Positions 15,766-25,386 of a stretch of DNA of 47,883 nucleotides are shown here, one piece after another. This DNA is from an uncultured Lachnospiraceae bacterium (lineage in GTDB: Bacteria; Bacillota; Clostridia; Lachnospirales; Lachnospiraceae): contig CAJTOO010000025.1 in the NCBI GenBank assembly GCA_910577735.1, forward strand, positions 1 through 47,883, given 5' to 3'. A program made the position numbers and the translations under genes. Under the pieces are notes generated by a model that saw nothing but the letters and a program-made list of their open reading frames with translations, was not told the origin of the DNA and did not search any database. Each line of letters begins with the position of its first letter. The first letter of the stretch is position 1.

Positions 15766-15818
15766 GGAGAAAATTCCTTCGGAACTATCTCCTGGAATAT
15801 TCCTTCAGAATTATCTCC
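15766..15818. repeat. palindromic and direct repeats in the minC-minD gap
   Basis: Two 20-base direct copies (ATTCCTTCGGAACTATCTCC at 15773-15792; 15799-15818 differs at two positions). The first, with GGAGAA upstream, also folds on itself (GGAGATAGTTCC, GAA, GGAATTTTCTCC in the minus sense). On the minC-minD transcript this makes one or two hairpins just before the minD ribosome site. Confidence 0.6.
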
Positions 15819-15828
15819 ACCGCCTTTT

Positions 15829-16509
15829 TTAGAATGGCAGATCGTTCAGTAATTCTTTGGTAATCGGCTCAATGATGACTCTGGCGTCTTTCACATAAGC
15901 AATCTTTGGCTGAATCTTAGGTTTGATTGACCATTTGCTCTGTTTCTCTGATGTCTTATATTTGAAATCACCGATCTTTAACTTTTCCGGTGACATTTCA
16001 AGCGCAACGACGAAATGTCCGTCCTCGCCGTTTCCTCCGGCATAAGCCTGTCCAAAAAGACCGCCCAAAATAACCACGTCTTTACTGGACACAATACAGG
16101 CTCCCGGATACACGTCCCCCAGCACGATAATGCTGTTCTCCGTCTCAAGCAGCTGGCCGTCTTTCAAGGTTCCCTTATAGAACTGGCCCGCATTCTCCAT
16201 CGCTTCCTGATGAAAAGAGAGTTTCTGCAACGCCTTTACATAATTTTTGTTCGTTTCCTCATTCTTTCCCATGATGCAGAGGATATTCAGGGCAGAATTG
16301 GCAGTGATAATGTTTACAATCTGCCGCTCTTCCTGATCTGTCAGGCTGCGTCCTTCAAAGGAGACTACCATGCTTGCGTCTTTAAAGAAGTTGGCAGATT
16401 CCTTAAATTTCATGGCCACTTCCTCCAGCAGCTGGGCAAAGGGCATCTCTCCATCCAGATAGATGGAAAGGCCGTTTGGAAAACTTTTGATGATAACGGG
16501 ATTTTTCAT
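15829..16509 (-). CDS. minC: septum-site-determining protein MinC
   Basis: 226 residues from the ATG at 16509, with GAGGTG seven bases upstream. The N-terminal FtsZ-antagonist domain is followed by the C-terminal right-handed beta-helix with GDVYPGACIVSSKDVVILGG and GLFGQAYAGGNGEDGHFVVA, the dimerisation and MinD-binding part. With MinD it blocks Z-ring formation near poles. It follows mrdA directly and is separated from minD by a repeat-bearing gap of about 100 bases. Confidence 0.96.
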   Translation of the reverse strand: MKNPVIIKSFPNGLSIYLDGEMPFAQLLEEVAMKFKESANFFKDASMVVSFEGRSLTDQEERQIVNIITANSALNILCIMGKNEETNKNYVKALQKLSFHQEAMENAGQFYKGTLKDGQLLETENSIIVLGDVYPGACIVSSKDVVILGGLFGQAYAGGNGEDGHFVVALEMSPEKLKIGDFKYKTSEKQSKWSIKPKIQPKIAYVKDARVIIEPITKELLNDLPF

Positions 16510-16527
16510 ACTCAACACCTCAATCAA

Positions 16528-19404
16528 TCAGTCTGCGCCTATTTCACCGCCGACCAGTGTACCGGCTGTACCGGTAATAATTTCACTTTCCTCTTTCAGT
16601 CCATAATAATACTCATACACTTCTTTGGCAATCTGTGCAGCAAAATCGGAGGAATAGCCATTTGCCACACGAACCGTCACGGATATCTCAGGCGCCTCAT
16701 AAGGTGCATAACTGATAAACAATGCATGGTTCGGCCTGTTTCTGTTCTCCTGTGCCGTACCGGTCTTGCCCGCCACATTCACGTCAAGATCCGCAAAATA
16801 CCTTTTACCTTCCACCACTCCGCGCATGCCGGCATGAATGGCATTCCAGTAAGCCTGATCCATATCAATCCGGTTCCTGATCTCGGCTTCATGCACTGTA
16901 ACTGTCCCGCTGTTATGGTTTTCTATCTTGTCTACTAATGTTAAATTATAACATGTTCCACTATTGGCGATAGTTGTAACATATCGCGCAAGGCCTACCG
17001 TGGTATAGTTATTGGTACCATGACCGATAGCGGAACGGACTGCATCAAGATTAGAAACCTCCGGCGCATATTCTTCAATCTCCACTCCGGAAAGATCCGA
17101 TAGTCCATACATGTCCGCATATTTGGCCAGTTTGTTCAACCCCACATTGTCATTGTAGGTATCACCTACCGTTCCAAGGCGATATCCCACCTCATAAAAG
17201 AACCAGTTACAGGAATGCCGGATGCCGCCTGTCACATTTAAAGATCCATGTGCTCCCGGATAAATCCAACATCTTGGTGGCTGTGCAATCTTATCATACA
17301 GTCCCATACAAGTGATTGTATCCGACGTTGTGATAACGCCTTCCAGAAGACCTGTCGTGGCAGCCACCGGTTTAAATGTGGATCCCGGAGCCGTTCGCTG
17401 CTGGGTCGCATAATTGATGAGCGGATAAGACAGATCATTTCGCAGACTCGCAAAATAAGCCGCATCCACACCGTTTGCCATCTTATTATTATCATAACTC
17501 GGATAGCTGGAAAGCGCCAGCACATCTCCAGAATTCACATCTGTCACCACAACAGAACCAGAATAGGGATCCAGCGCAAGCTGTGACGGTGTGATATCCA
17601 GATTTTCTATACGGTTGCGCATAAAAACATAGGGTGTAATGCTTCCTGCCGTAAACTTGGCAACTTCCTCCGCAGAAGGTTCCACAATATTCTGCTCCAA
17701 AAGCAGCATACAGATCTGCCGCCCGGTCAATTCGTCGGCGTTAATCATATAGCGGTAGATTTTTTTATCAAAATCTATATCCGAGTCTATCTTATCAAAG
17801 ATATAATCGAGAATCCTGTCATAAATCTCCACGGAGTCAGAGTACTGGGACCCAATCTCTAACCGTGACACATTAATCCAGTTCTGTGCAATGGCATAGT
17901 TTAAGTACTCATTCAGGCTAATGACTTCATCCTTGGTCCAGGCAATATATGTGGCATCGTTTTTATCCACCACCGACTCCATGATGATATCATTGTCATA
18001 GAGCAGGGCTGCAATATAGCTTTCATAAACCTGATATTCTGTGGTAAGATCCACATAGGGGGTACATGCCTCCTCCAGTTCCTCTCTGAGGGTGGCAAAC
18101 ACCCGGGACTTTTTATCCAGATAAGCCTGCCTTACCGCCTGTTCTGTCTCTCCGGCATGTTCGGAAGCAAAGTGCGCGGTATCAATCACATTGTTGTTGA
18201 TGCAGGCAAAGTACACATCGTATATGGGAATCGGTATATTGCCTCCGCTCCCCCCTTCAGGCGGCGTGTACTCTTTGATATTCTCTATTTTGTTCAGCAG
18301 GATGCCCGCAAGTTTCGCCTCCAGGATATGATAACAGGCCTTTTGCAGTTCTGTATCCAGTGTCAGCGTAACATCATTGCCCGCCATGGGTTCAACCAAG
18401 TCGCTTGATTCAATCACCTTACCCAGATTATCCACATAAACCGTCTCGGAACCTTTCCTGCCCTGCAGTTCCATTTCCATGGAAGCCTCGATACCGGATT
18501 TACCCACGGTATCATTGATATCATAGGTCTCATCCTTCTCCTGCAGTTCCAGCAGTCCTTCCGGATCCACCTTGCCAGTGTAGCCGATTACCTGTGCAAA
18601 ATAAATACTGTCATTGTATTTCCGGATGGTTCCCTCTGCAACAGAGACTCCATCCAGGATATCCGCATTTTCCATCACCATGGCTACCGTCTTTTCCGAG
18701 ACATTGTTCGCTACGGTGGTGGCAATATATTTCTGAAAACTGTTGGCACTCATGGCATAGCGGATGGTAATGATCTTCAGCACTTCATCCTTTGTGAAAC
18801 CAAGCCCTTCCACAAAGCTGGAAGAATCTTCATCATCTGTATAATCCCCAATCCCATAGCGGGAGGTGCTGCACAGATAAGTTATCACATCATCCGGCGT
18901 TGCCGTTTTTTCCTTTTCCTTCAGGTCATCTATAGAAGCATAGCCGTAGATATCCGCGAGAAACCTCAGAAGCTGCGTCCCTTCCACATTGTATTCATAA
19001 TTACCGTTTTTACCAATCTCAATATGGAAGTCGTTGATGACTCTGTCGCCGTTTTCTTCTATCATATGAATCAGCCGGCGGATGGTATCATTCAGTTTGG
19101 CATTCTTTTTACGGCCTGACTCATATACATCCTCTATGGTAACAGAGTACGCCAGTTCATTATAGGCCAGAAGGTTCCCGTCACGATCCAGAATATTTCC
19201 TCTTGTGGCAGGAAGCGTACGCTCTTTCGTAATTTTCAGCTGAAAGTTATTATAAAAGTCTTCTCCCTTGACAATCTGAAGCTGGAAAATCGTGTAAATG
19301 AGATAGCCGCCCATGCCAAACAGTACAAATACCAGCACAATCAGCCTGGAAGTGACCATATTCATGAAATTTTCTTTAAAATGTTCTATCAGTTCTTCAA
19401 ACAA
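16528..19404 (-). CDS. mrdA: penicillin-binding protein 2 (elongasome transpeptidase)
   Basis: About 958 residues. There is an N-terminal membrane helix, then a dimerisation domain (LPATRGNILDRDGNLLAYNE). The transpeptidase domain carries STFK (Ser 679 counted from 19416), SCN (735) and KTGT (884). It cross-links peptidoglycan with RodA during elongation. Compared with PBP2 of about 630 residues, it has a long extra segment (about 375-600), Asp/Glu-rich, between the dimerisation and transpeptidase domains. The start is uncertain: GTG 19416 directly abuts the AGGAG, so TTG 19404, 11 bases downstream of it and overlapping the mreD stop, is preferred. Confidence 0.94.
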   Translation of the reverse strand: MFEELIEHFKENFMNMVTSRLIVLVFVLFGMGGYLIYTIFQLQIVKGEDFYNNFQLKITKERTLPATRGNILDRDGNLLAYNELAYSVTIEDVYESGRKKNAKLNDTIRRLIHMIEENGDRVINDFHIEIGKNGNYEYNVEGTQLLRFLADIYGYASIDDLKEKEKTATPDDVITYLCSTSRYGIGDYTDDEDSSSFVEGLGFTKDEVLKIITIRYAMSANSFQKYIATTVANNVSEKTVAMVMENADILDGVSVAEGTIRKYNDSIYFAQVIGYTGKVDPEGLLELQEKDETYDINDTVGKSGIEASMEMELQGRKGSETVYVDNLGKVIESSDLVEPMAGNDVTLTLDTELQKACYHILEAKLAGILLNKIENIKEYTPPEGGSGGNIPIPIYDVYFACINNNVIDTAHFASEHAGETEQAVRQAYLDKKSRVFATLREELEEACTPYVDLTTEYQVYESYIAALLYDNDIIMESVVDKNDATYIAWTKDEVISLNEYLNYAIAQNWINVSRLEIGSQYSDSVEIYDRILDYIFDKIDSDIDFDKKIYRYMINADELTGRQICMLLLEQNIVEPSAEEVAKFTAGSITPYVFMRNRIENLDITPSQLALDPYSGSVVVTDVNSGDVLALSSYPSYDNNKMANGVDAAYFASLRNDLSYPLINYATQQRTAPGSTFKPVAATTGLLEGVITTSDTITCMGLYDKIAQPPRCWIYPGAHGSLNVTGGIRHSCNWFFYEVGYRLGTVGDTYNDNVGLNKLAKYADMYGLSDLSGVEIEEYAPEVSNLDAVRSAIGHGTNNYTTVGLARYVTTIANSGTCYNLTLVDKIENHNSGTVTVHEAEIRNRIDMDQAYWNAIHAGMRGVVEGKRYFADLDVNVAGKTGTAQENRNRPNHALFISYAPYEAPEISVTVRVANGYSSDFAAQIAKEVYEYYYGLKEESEIITGTAGTLVGGEIGAD

Positions 19405-19915
19405 ACTTCTTCCCACTCCTCAGTTCGCCCCGTTCAAGTCTGGTATTGATCCAGAGAATGAGCGGATATAAAAGTAAGGTAACAACAATCGTATACACAA
19501 TCTCCGGCAGAATAATATGCAGAAGATAATACACAAAATCAAACCGGCTCCGCAGCAGGAACATAATCACATAGCATATGATACCATAAGTAAAATCGCT
19601 GCATAAGATCAACGCCACCGGCAGCTTGATATCCTGGGGATAAAAAATCGTGGCAAATTTGCCATTCATATAACCGATATACATGTACAGCAACGCGTAA
19701 AATCCAATCACACTGGCAAAGAAAATATCTGCCAGGATTCCACAGAAAAAGCCGATCATAAGCCCTGTCTTCTCTCCCCGCATAAATCCAAAAGAGGCTG
19801 TCAGGACAATCATCAGATTGGGCACGATCCCCCCAAAAGCCAGGAACCGGAACACCGTACACTGCAACAGGAAACATATTAAAATAAGAATCGCTGTGAT
19901 AATGCCGCGCTTCAT
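19397..19915 (-). CDS. mreD: rod shape-determining protein MreD
   Basis: 172 residues, five to six membrane helices, usual family length. Charged residues between helices (GFMRGEKTGLMIGFFCGILAD) match the MreD family. It bridges MreC and the RodA-PBP2 synthase in the elongation complex. GGGAGGAG lies just before the ATG. It overlaps the beginning of mrdA by a few bases and follows mreC after about 40 bases. Confidence 0.94.
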   Translation of the reverse strand: MKRGIITAILILICFLLQCTVFRFLAFGGIVPNLMIVLTASFGFMRGEKTGLMIGFFCGILADIFFASVIGFYALLYMYIGYMNGKFATIFYPQDIKLPVALILCSDFTYGIICYVIMFLLRSRFDFVYYLLHIILPEIVYTIVVTLLLYPLILWINTRLERGELRSGKKFV

Positions 19916-19953
19916 GTCTCTCCTCCCAACATCTCATTACTTTAAAGAACTGT

Positions 19954-20826
19954 TTAATCCTCTGATACAGTCTGTTTTAACTCCATAATAACAAGCACTT
20001 CTTCCAGATGCTCAAAATCTACGGCCGGCGTGATGTACCCGGACTTCGTAAGGTTGTTGGCATCGGAATTAATCGTATTGACATATCCGATCAGAATTCC
20101 CGGCAGGAACTTATCACTGATATTGGAAGTGACTATTTTGTCACCCTCCACCACCACATTATCGCTGTCAATCAACTGCTCGAACTCAATAACCCCGGAA
20201 TTGTAAAGCTTGAGATTTCCGGAAACAATCAGATTATCAGAACTTGCAAGGACCATAGCGCTGACATTGGAATCATCCGCTATAATGGACTTTACCTTTG
20301 CCCAGTTGGGGCCTACGGCTACCACACGCCCCACAAGACCACTTCCCGCCATCACATTCATATCCACGGCAATCCCATCTTTGGCCCCCTTATCGATCAC
20401 AAAAGAATAAAACCAGTTGCCGGCATCTTTCGCAATGATACGTGCTCCCGTCTTCTCATACTCATCATACTGATTATCCAGATTATAAAGCTGCCGCAGA
20501 TTCGTGAGCTCGTAACGATCCTGCTGTAATCTCGTATTCTCAATGGTCAGTTCATCCACCTTCTGTTTTAATGCCTCATTCTCTGTCAACAGATCCCTGA
20601 TCCGCACCAGTTCCTCAGACCGTCCGGAAAGCCAGCTTCCCACCACACTGATTCCCTGCTCAAAGGGAACGACTGTGTATCCTGCTACCGCACTTAAGGG
20701 CCCGCTGAATACAGTGGTGTTAAAAGTCAGCAGCACCATGCCAGTGCAGAGGATTGTTAAAATAAAAAGGAGATATTTACTTGGTAATGTAAATTTTTCT
20801 CCTTTTTTCTTGACGATTGGACTCAT
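19954..20826 (-). CDS. mreC: rod shape-determining protein MreC
   Basis: 290 residues. There is one N-terminal membrane helix (about 18-38), a coiled coil (about 70-110; LLTENEALKQKVDELTIENT) and a paired beta-barrel domain with the family run GLVGRVVAVGPNWAKVKSI. MreC links cytoplasmic MreB to the extracellular PBP2. Its ATG overlaps the mreB stop as ATGA, so translation is coupled. Confidence 0.96.
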   Translation of the reverse strand: MSPIVKKKGEKFTLPSKYLLFILTILCTGMVLLTFNTTVFSGPLSAVAGYTVVPFEQGISVVGSWLSGRSEELVRIRDLLTENEALKQKVDELTIENTRLQQDRYELTNLRQLYNLDNQYDEYEKTGARIIAKDAGNWFYSFVIDKGAKDGIAVDMNVMAGSGLVGRVVAVGPNWAKVKSIIADDSNVSAMVLASSDNLIVSGNLKLYNSGVIEFEQLIDSDNVVVEGDKIVTSNISDKFLPGILIGYVNTINSDANNLTKSGYITPAVDFEHLEEVLVIMELKQTVSED

Positions 20827-21833
20827 TTACTCATTCCTTCTATTGCATATGCTACCGTTTTATAATTATCCTCTTTGATGATTTTCGCAAGTCCAAGCGC
20901 CACACTGGTTACAGGATCCTCTGAAACATTCACCTTAAGTCCTGTACCCTTGCTCATAAGCTGCGCCAGCTTGCTGACCTGGGACGCACCGCCGGTCAGA
21001 TAGATACCATGACGATAAATATCTGCCGCCAGTTCCGGTGGTGTCCGTTCCAGAATCACCTTGATATTATCAATGATCGTATTAAAATGCTCAATCAGAC
21101 ATTCATCCACAAGCACAGTCGGAATTTCTCTTTCTACCGGCAATCCGGTCACAATATCCCTTCCGTACACAATCGCTCCCGTTCTCTGGTCTTCCAGATC
21201 CAAAAGGGAAGTCTTCACCACTTCTGCTGTCTTACCGCCAATAATAAGGCTGTATTCCCGGCGCACTGCCGCCTTGATAGCCTCGTCAAACTTGCGGCCT
21301 CCCACTTTAATCAGTTTGCTGAGCACAATGCCTCCCAGAGAAAGAATCGATATCTCTGTGGTATCAAAGCCTACATTGACTACAATGACCCCCTGGGAAT
21401 TCTTAACATCAATCCCCAGACCCAGGCCATCCGCAACTGCTTTATCCACCATCATGACCTTTTTCGCCTTCACATTGGACTCCTTGATCAGATCCTTAAA
21501 GGCACGTTTCTCCACCTCAGTCACATCCCATGGAACTGCAATATAGTAGTCTGCCGGACGCACATTGGATTTCATCAGATCGTTCAGAAAATATTTGATC
21601 AGGGTCTCCATGTTCTGGATATCCGCAATCACACCATTACTCAAAGGATAGGTGATCGTGATATTGCTTGGCGCCTTTTCATACATCTCAAAGGCTGCAT
21701 CCCCGTAGGCAAACAGTGTTTTCTTATTCTCGATGGCAATCATATTCTTCTCCACGAAAACACTGTCATCCGCACGATTATATATTTTAATATTACTGGT
21801 ACCCAGATCAATTCCAAACGCATTATTAGCCAA
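20823..21833 (-). CDS. mreB: rod shape-determining actin homologue MreB/Mbl
   Basis: 336 residues, actin-like ATPase. Phosphate-1 AFGIDLGTSNIKIYNR, VIVVNVGFDTTEISILSLGG (phosphate-2) and IYLTGGASQVSKLAQLM (adenosine) motifs are present. It forms membrane-bound filaments that orient wall synthesis. The start is TTG 21833 behind AAGGGG; no ATG is available nearby. First of the mreBCD-mrdA-minCDE-rodA set. MreB and its paralogue Mbl cannot be separated here, but a neighbour mreCD set favours MreB. Confidence 0.95.
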   Translation of the reverse strand: MANNAFGIDLGTSNIKIYNRADDSVFVEKNMIAIENKKTLFAYGDAAFEMYEKAPSNITITYPLSNGVIADIQNMETLIKYFLNDLMKSNVRPADYYIAVPWDVTEVEKRAFKDLIKESNVKAKKVMMVDKAVADGLGLGIDVKNSQGVIVVNVGFDTTEISILSLGGIVLSKLIKVGGRKFDEAIKAAVRREYSLIIGGKTAEVVKTSLLDLEDQRTGAIVYGRDIVTGLPVEREIPTVLVDECLIEHFNTIIDNIKVILERTPPELAADIYRHGIYLTGGASQVSKLAQLMSKGTGLKVNVSEDPVTSVALGLAKIIKEDNYKTVAYAIEGMSK

Positions 21834-21865
21834 GGTATTGTACCCCTTTCTTTCTGTTATAGCAT

Positions 21866-22588
21866 TTATGACCCCGACTCCTGTGTCATCAGTCCGCTTT
21901 CTTTAAAGCTGAAATAGCTGTTGTCTCCTATAATGATATGATCCAGAAGCGGTATGTCTGTAAGAAGCCCCGCCTCTTTGATCCGCGCTGTAATCCGCAG
22001 ATCATTCTCACTTGGCACCGGATTACCGCCCGGATGGTTATGCAAAATCATTATGCCGGACGCCTGTTCCTTTAATGCCTGGACAAAGACTTCTCTTGGA
22101 GACAACAGAGAAGCATTGACCGTACCCTTTGACAGAATTTTCTCCCCAATGGCATGCATCCCGGAATCAAACATGATGAGCAGGATATACTCCACATTCT
22201 CATGCCGAAACCGCTCCATATAATATTCCGCTATGGAATACGGGGTTCGGTAACAGAGCGTCTTTCTCGCCTTTGTCTGTGCTATCCGCGTGGAAATTTC
22301 AGCGATAGCCTTAAGTTTCACCGCCTTCACTTCCCCGATGCCCTCAATCTGCATAAGATCATGAAGGGAAATCTGATGGAGCCCAAGAAGCCCGTTTCCA
22401 TTCTTATTAACCTGCGAAAGCACCCGTTCTGCCAGCTGGCCGGCACTCACACCCTTTGTTCCTGTCCGCAGGATGATGGCCAGAAGTTCTGAATCTGTCA
22501 GCGCCTTACTTCCATGCATAACAAATTTTTCATATGGAAGATTTTGCATCCTGTAATACTCATTGTTCTCACACTTTACTGTTTTCAT
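21866..22588 (-). CDS. radC: RadC family JAB/MPN-domain protein
   Basis: 240 residues. An N-terminal helix-hairpin-helix region (LMQIEGIGEVKAVKLKAIAE) is followed by a JAMM metalloprotein-type domain with HNHPGGNPVPSENDL, the zinc-site signature. The name suggests DNA repair, but the function is unproven in the family. AAAGAGG precedes the ATG. It lies 32 bases upstream of mreB, an arrangement common in Firmicutes. Confidence 0.96.
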   Translation of the reverse strand: MKTVKCENNEYYRMQNLPYEKFVMHGSKALTDSELLAIILRTGTKGVSAGQLAERVLSQVNKNGNGLLGLHQISLHDLMQIEGIGEVKAVKLKAIAEISTRIAQTKARKTLCYRTPYSIAEYYMERFRHENVEYILLIMFDSGMHAIGEKILSKGTVNASLLSPREVFVQALKEQASGIMILHNHPGGNPVPSENDLRITARIKEAGLLTDIPLLDHIIIGDNSYFSFKESGLMTQESGS

Positions 22589-22642
22589 TCAGCCTCTTTC
22601 CCGACAGCTTCTCTCTCCTGACTCCCGGGTAAGTCATCTTGC

Positions 22643-22879
22643 TCACATAAAGCGATAAATCACAACCGCAATCGCGATTCCTATGATACTTGCTATGGTA
22701 ATCTTGATAGACAATCCAAAGGTGATGGCCAGAATCCCAAGATTCAACAGCATCGGTTCCGATAACCCAAAGGACTGCCCATAATTTAAAAAGGTGTCCG
22801 GGAACAGACTTCCAATAAAACCACCGACCACAATACCTGCCAGTATCAACAGAAAACAGGCCCAATTATTTTTACGCAT
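22643..22879 (-). CDS. DUF4321 small membrane protein
   Basis: 78 residues with two membrane helices (about 7-25 and 44-75), separated by a short loop with GSLFPDTFLNYGQSFGLSEP. The family is a Clostridia-specific small membrane protein of unknown function, nearly always near radC and the mre genes. GGAGAGAA lies upstream of the ATG. It is preceded by a recognisable promoter and followed 54 bases later by radC, so it may be the first gene of the cell-shape operon. Confidence 0.88.
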   Translation of the reverse strand: MRKNNWACFLLILAGIVVGGFIGSLFPDTFLNYGQSFGLSEPMLLNLGILAITFGLSIKITIASIIGIAIAVVIYRFM

Positions 22880-22911
22880 AAAAATAATTCTCTCCTTTCT
22901 CCAACGCTCAT

Positions 22912-22941
22912 TTTATCACAACCAGTTTTTGATGTATACAA
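22912..22941 (-). promoter_or_regulatory. likely sigma-A promoter of DUF4321-radC-mre cluster
   Basis: On the minus strand TTGTAT (22941-22936), 18-base spacer, GATAAA (22917-22912), 33 bases upstream of the DUF4321 start. It is the only candidate in this gap and could drive the whole shape cluster. Confidence 0.55.
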
Positions 22942-22964
22942 AAAATGGCAAATTTACGCAAAGT

Positions 22965-24275
22965 TTATGAAAGATTTTCCTGTCTCTTAAAGTCCGGTGT
23001 CACCACACCCTTGTCTATCAGGTTCTGTAAAGTCTTTAAGATACCAAGCTTTGCATGGGGAAAGGTGAGTCCTCCCTGGAAGTAAACTGCATAAGGCGGC
23101 GCGATGGGCCCATCCGCGCTAAGCTCTATGGAGGATCCTGAGACAAATGCCCCTGCCGCCATGATAACCTTGGAATCATAACCCGGCATATCCCAGGGTT
23201 CCGGCGTCACAAAGCTATCCACAGAAGCCGCCGCCTGAATGCCCTCACAAAAAGCGATAACCCCTTGCGGGGAACCGAACGTCACAGCCTGAATGATATC
23301 ATGACGACTCTGGCAAGCGTCAGGCACCACGGGAAATCCGATTTTCTCATAAATATTGGCCGCAAAAATCGCACCCTTTAAAGCGCTTGCCGTCACTGTG
23401 GGCGCAAGGAACAGTCCCTGATAAAGGGATGGAAGCACTCCCAGCGAAGCCCCCACTTCCTTGCCCAGTCCTGGGGACGTCAGGCGATAGGCCGCATTCT
23501 CCACACAATCTTTTCTGCCCGCAATATAGCCGCCGATAGGCGCCAGACCCCCGCCCGGATTCTTGATCAGTGAGCCCACCACCATATCAGCACCAACCTG
23601 TGACGGCTCTTTCGTCTCCACAAACTCTCCATAACAATTATCGACCATGCAGATCACATCCGGTTTTATCTGTTTGACAAAGGAAATCAGTTCCCCGATC
23701 TGGTCCACCGACAGGGTCGGACGTGTCTGATAACCTTTGGACCGCTGAATGGTCACAAGTCTTGTCCTGTCATGGAGAGCAGCCTTTATGCCCTCATAAT
23801 CAAAACTGCCGTCTGCAAGCAGATCCACCTGTCTGTAAGATATGCCATATTCCTGCAAGGAACCCTTAGAAGGCCGGATGCCTATGACCTCTTCCAAGGT
23901 ATCATAAGGTTTCCCCACCGGACTAAGCAGTTCATCCCCAGGCCGAAGATTGCTCATAAGCGCCAAGGCAAGCGCATGGGTGCCGCAGGTAATCTGGGGC
24001 CGTACCAGCGCATCCTCTGTCTGAAAAACCGCCGCATAGACCTTCTCTAACGTATCCCGGCCAAGATCGTTATAGCCATAGCCCGTAGTTCCTAAAAGAC
24101 AGGCTTCGCTGACATTGGCGGTCTGCATGGCATGAATGACTTTCAGCTGATTGTACTCGGCAGTCTGGTCAATCTGCATAAATCTTTCCTGCAAAGAATT
24201 AAGAATCTCCCTGCCATAGTCATATACATTTTCCGAAATGCCAAACCGCCTGTACTGTTGTTTCAAATCCAACAT
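22965..24275 (-). CDS. PLP-dependent methionine gamma-lyase family protein ('aluminium resistance', YnbB)
   Basis: 436 residues, fold type I PLP enzyme. VDNCYGEF (Asp 212) and GSLIKNPGGGLAPIGGYI (putative PLP Lys 238) sit where the cystathionine-lyase family has its Asp and Lys. GTTGYGYNDLGRDTLEKVYA near residue 62 is typical of this subfamily, which lies downstream of hfq/miaA-type genes in Firmicutes. The reaction is likely C-S lysis of a sulfur amino acid, but the substrate is unproven. Next to miaA, 146 bases away. Confidence 0.9.
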   Translation of the reverse strand: MLDLKQQYRRFGISENVYDYGREILNSLQERFMQIDQTAEYNQLKVIHAMQTANVSEACLLGTTGYGYNDLGRDTLEKVYAAVFQTEDALVRPQITCGTHALALALMSNLRPGDELLSPVGKPYDTLEEVIGIRPSKGSLQEYGISYRQVDLLADGSFDYEGIKAALHDRTRLVTIQRSKGYQTRPTLSVDQIGELISFVKQIKPDVICMVDNCYGEFVETKEPSQVGADMVVGSLIKNPGGGLAPIGGYIAGRKDCVENAAYRLTSPGLGKEVGASLGVLPSLYQGLFLAPTVTASALKGAIFAANIYEKIGFPVVPDACQSRHDIIQAVTFGSPQGVIAFCEGIQAAASVDSFVTPEPWDMPGYDSKVIMAAGAFVSGSSIELSADGPIAPPYAVYFQGGLTFPHAKLGILKTLQNLIDKGVVTPDFKRQENLS

Positions 24276-24420
24276 CTTTCTTTTACCTTTCTCATCATAA
24301 TTTCATCTCTTGCCTAAACATTGCTGTGATTTTTCATCACACTTATCATGACAAATGTTATTTCATTCATCTGGCCATGTATTCAATTTTTTACCGTATA
24401 TTGTTTCACTTTATTTTTAT

Positions 24421-25386
24421 CTATTTTTGCAGGAGAATGCCCTTTTCACGCAAGATTCCCTGCATGAACAGCAGTATTTTTTGACTACTATAGTCAAGCT
24501 CTCTTTTATCCACCCAAATGACCTCTTTTTCCCTCCGAAACCAGGTCAGCTGTCTCTTGGCAAAGTGCCTGGTGTCCCGTTTAATCCGATAGACAGCCTC
24601 TTCTAAAGAAATCTCTCCTTCCAGACAGGAAAGAATCTCCTTATAGCCAAGTCCCTGCATGGATACCATGTCCTTCGTGCAGCCCCTGTCCCGTAAAGCG
24701 CTCACTTCCTCCACAAGTCCCTGGGCCAGCATCAGGTCCACCCGCTCCTCGATTTTCCCATAAATCTTCTCCCGGTCATCCAGCAGCACAAAATAAGCAA
24801 AGTTATAGGGGGACAACCGTTCTCTCTGTTCCCTGTTATGTTCTGAGATTCTCTGCCCGGTCTTCTCATAAAACTCGATAGCCCGGATAACACGCTTTAT
24901 GTTATTGGCATGGATACTCTCACAGGAGACCGGGTCTATTGTCTTAAGTCTCTCATACAATACCGCAGGCCCTTCTTTCCTTGCCGCCTCTTCCAGCGTA
25001 CTCCTAAGCGCGGTATCTTCGTCATTCTCCGTAAAGTCAATGTCATAGAGTACCGCCTGAATATAGAACCCTGTGCCGCCCGCCAGAATCGGAATATGAC
25101 CTCTGTCATAAATCTCCTGTGCCGCTGCCCTTGCCATCCTTTGAAACACTACCACATTAAACTCGTCTGTGGGGTCAAGGACATCTATCAGATGATGGGG
25201 GATTCCAGCCATCTCCTGCACGGTAATCTTGGCAGAACCAATGTCCATATGACGGTATACCTGCATGGAATCTGCCGAGATAATCTCCCCGCCGATTCTT
25301 TCCGCCAATTCCACAGCCAGGGCAGACTTTCCGACAGCTGTAGGTCCGGTCAGTATGACCAGCGGTTTTTTCCCTTCCTGTTTCAT
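24421..25386 (-). CDS. miaA: tRNA dimethylallyltransferase
   Basis: About 321 residues from the ATG at 25386, which overlaps the mutL stop as ATGA. P-loop VILTGPTAVGKSALAVELA at the N terminus, ISADSMQVYRHMDIGSAKI substrate motif and IPHHLIDVLDP are canonical. It adds a dimethylallyl group to A37 of UNN-reading tRNAs; MiaB, encoded two genes upstream, then methylthiolates the same base. The pair with mutSL is a common Firmicute arrangement. Confidence 0.96.
   Translation of the reverse strand: MKQEGKKPLVILTGPTAVGKSALAVELAERIGGEIISADSMQVYRHMDIGSAKITVQEMAGIPHHLIDVLDPTDEFNVVVFQRMARAAAQEIYDRGHIPILAGGTGFYIQAVLYDIDFTENDEDTALRSTLEEAARKEGPAVLYERLKTIDPVSCESIHANNIKRVIRAIEFYEKTGQRISEHNREQRERLSPYNFAYFVLLDDREKIYGKIEERVDLMLAQGLVEEVSALRDRGCTKDMVSMQGLGYKEILSCLEGEISLEEAVYRIKRDTRHFAKRQLTWFRREKEVIWVDKRELDYSSQKILLFMQGILREKGILLQK

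Noticed and set aside
16015..16938. Plus-strand open frame of about 300 codons opposite minC and mrdA
   Set aside because: Antisense shadow of two secure genes; no ribosome site; Cys/His-rich composition typical of reverse reading.
21009..21917. Plus-strand open frame of about 300 codons opposite mreB
   Set aside because: It lies wholly in the shadow of mreB and radC, is rich in rare-pattern His/Arg runs, has no ribosome site and no family resemblance.
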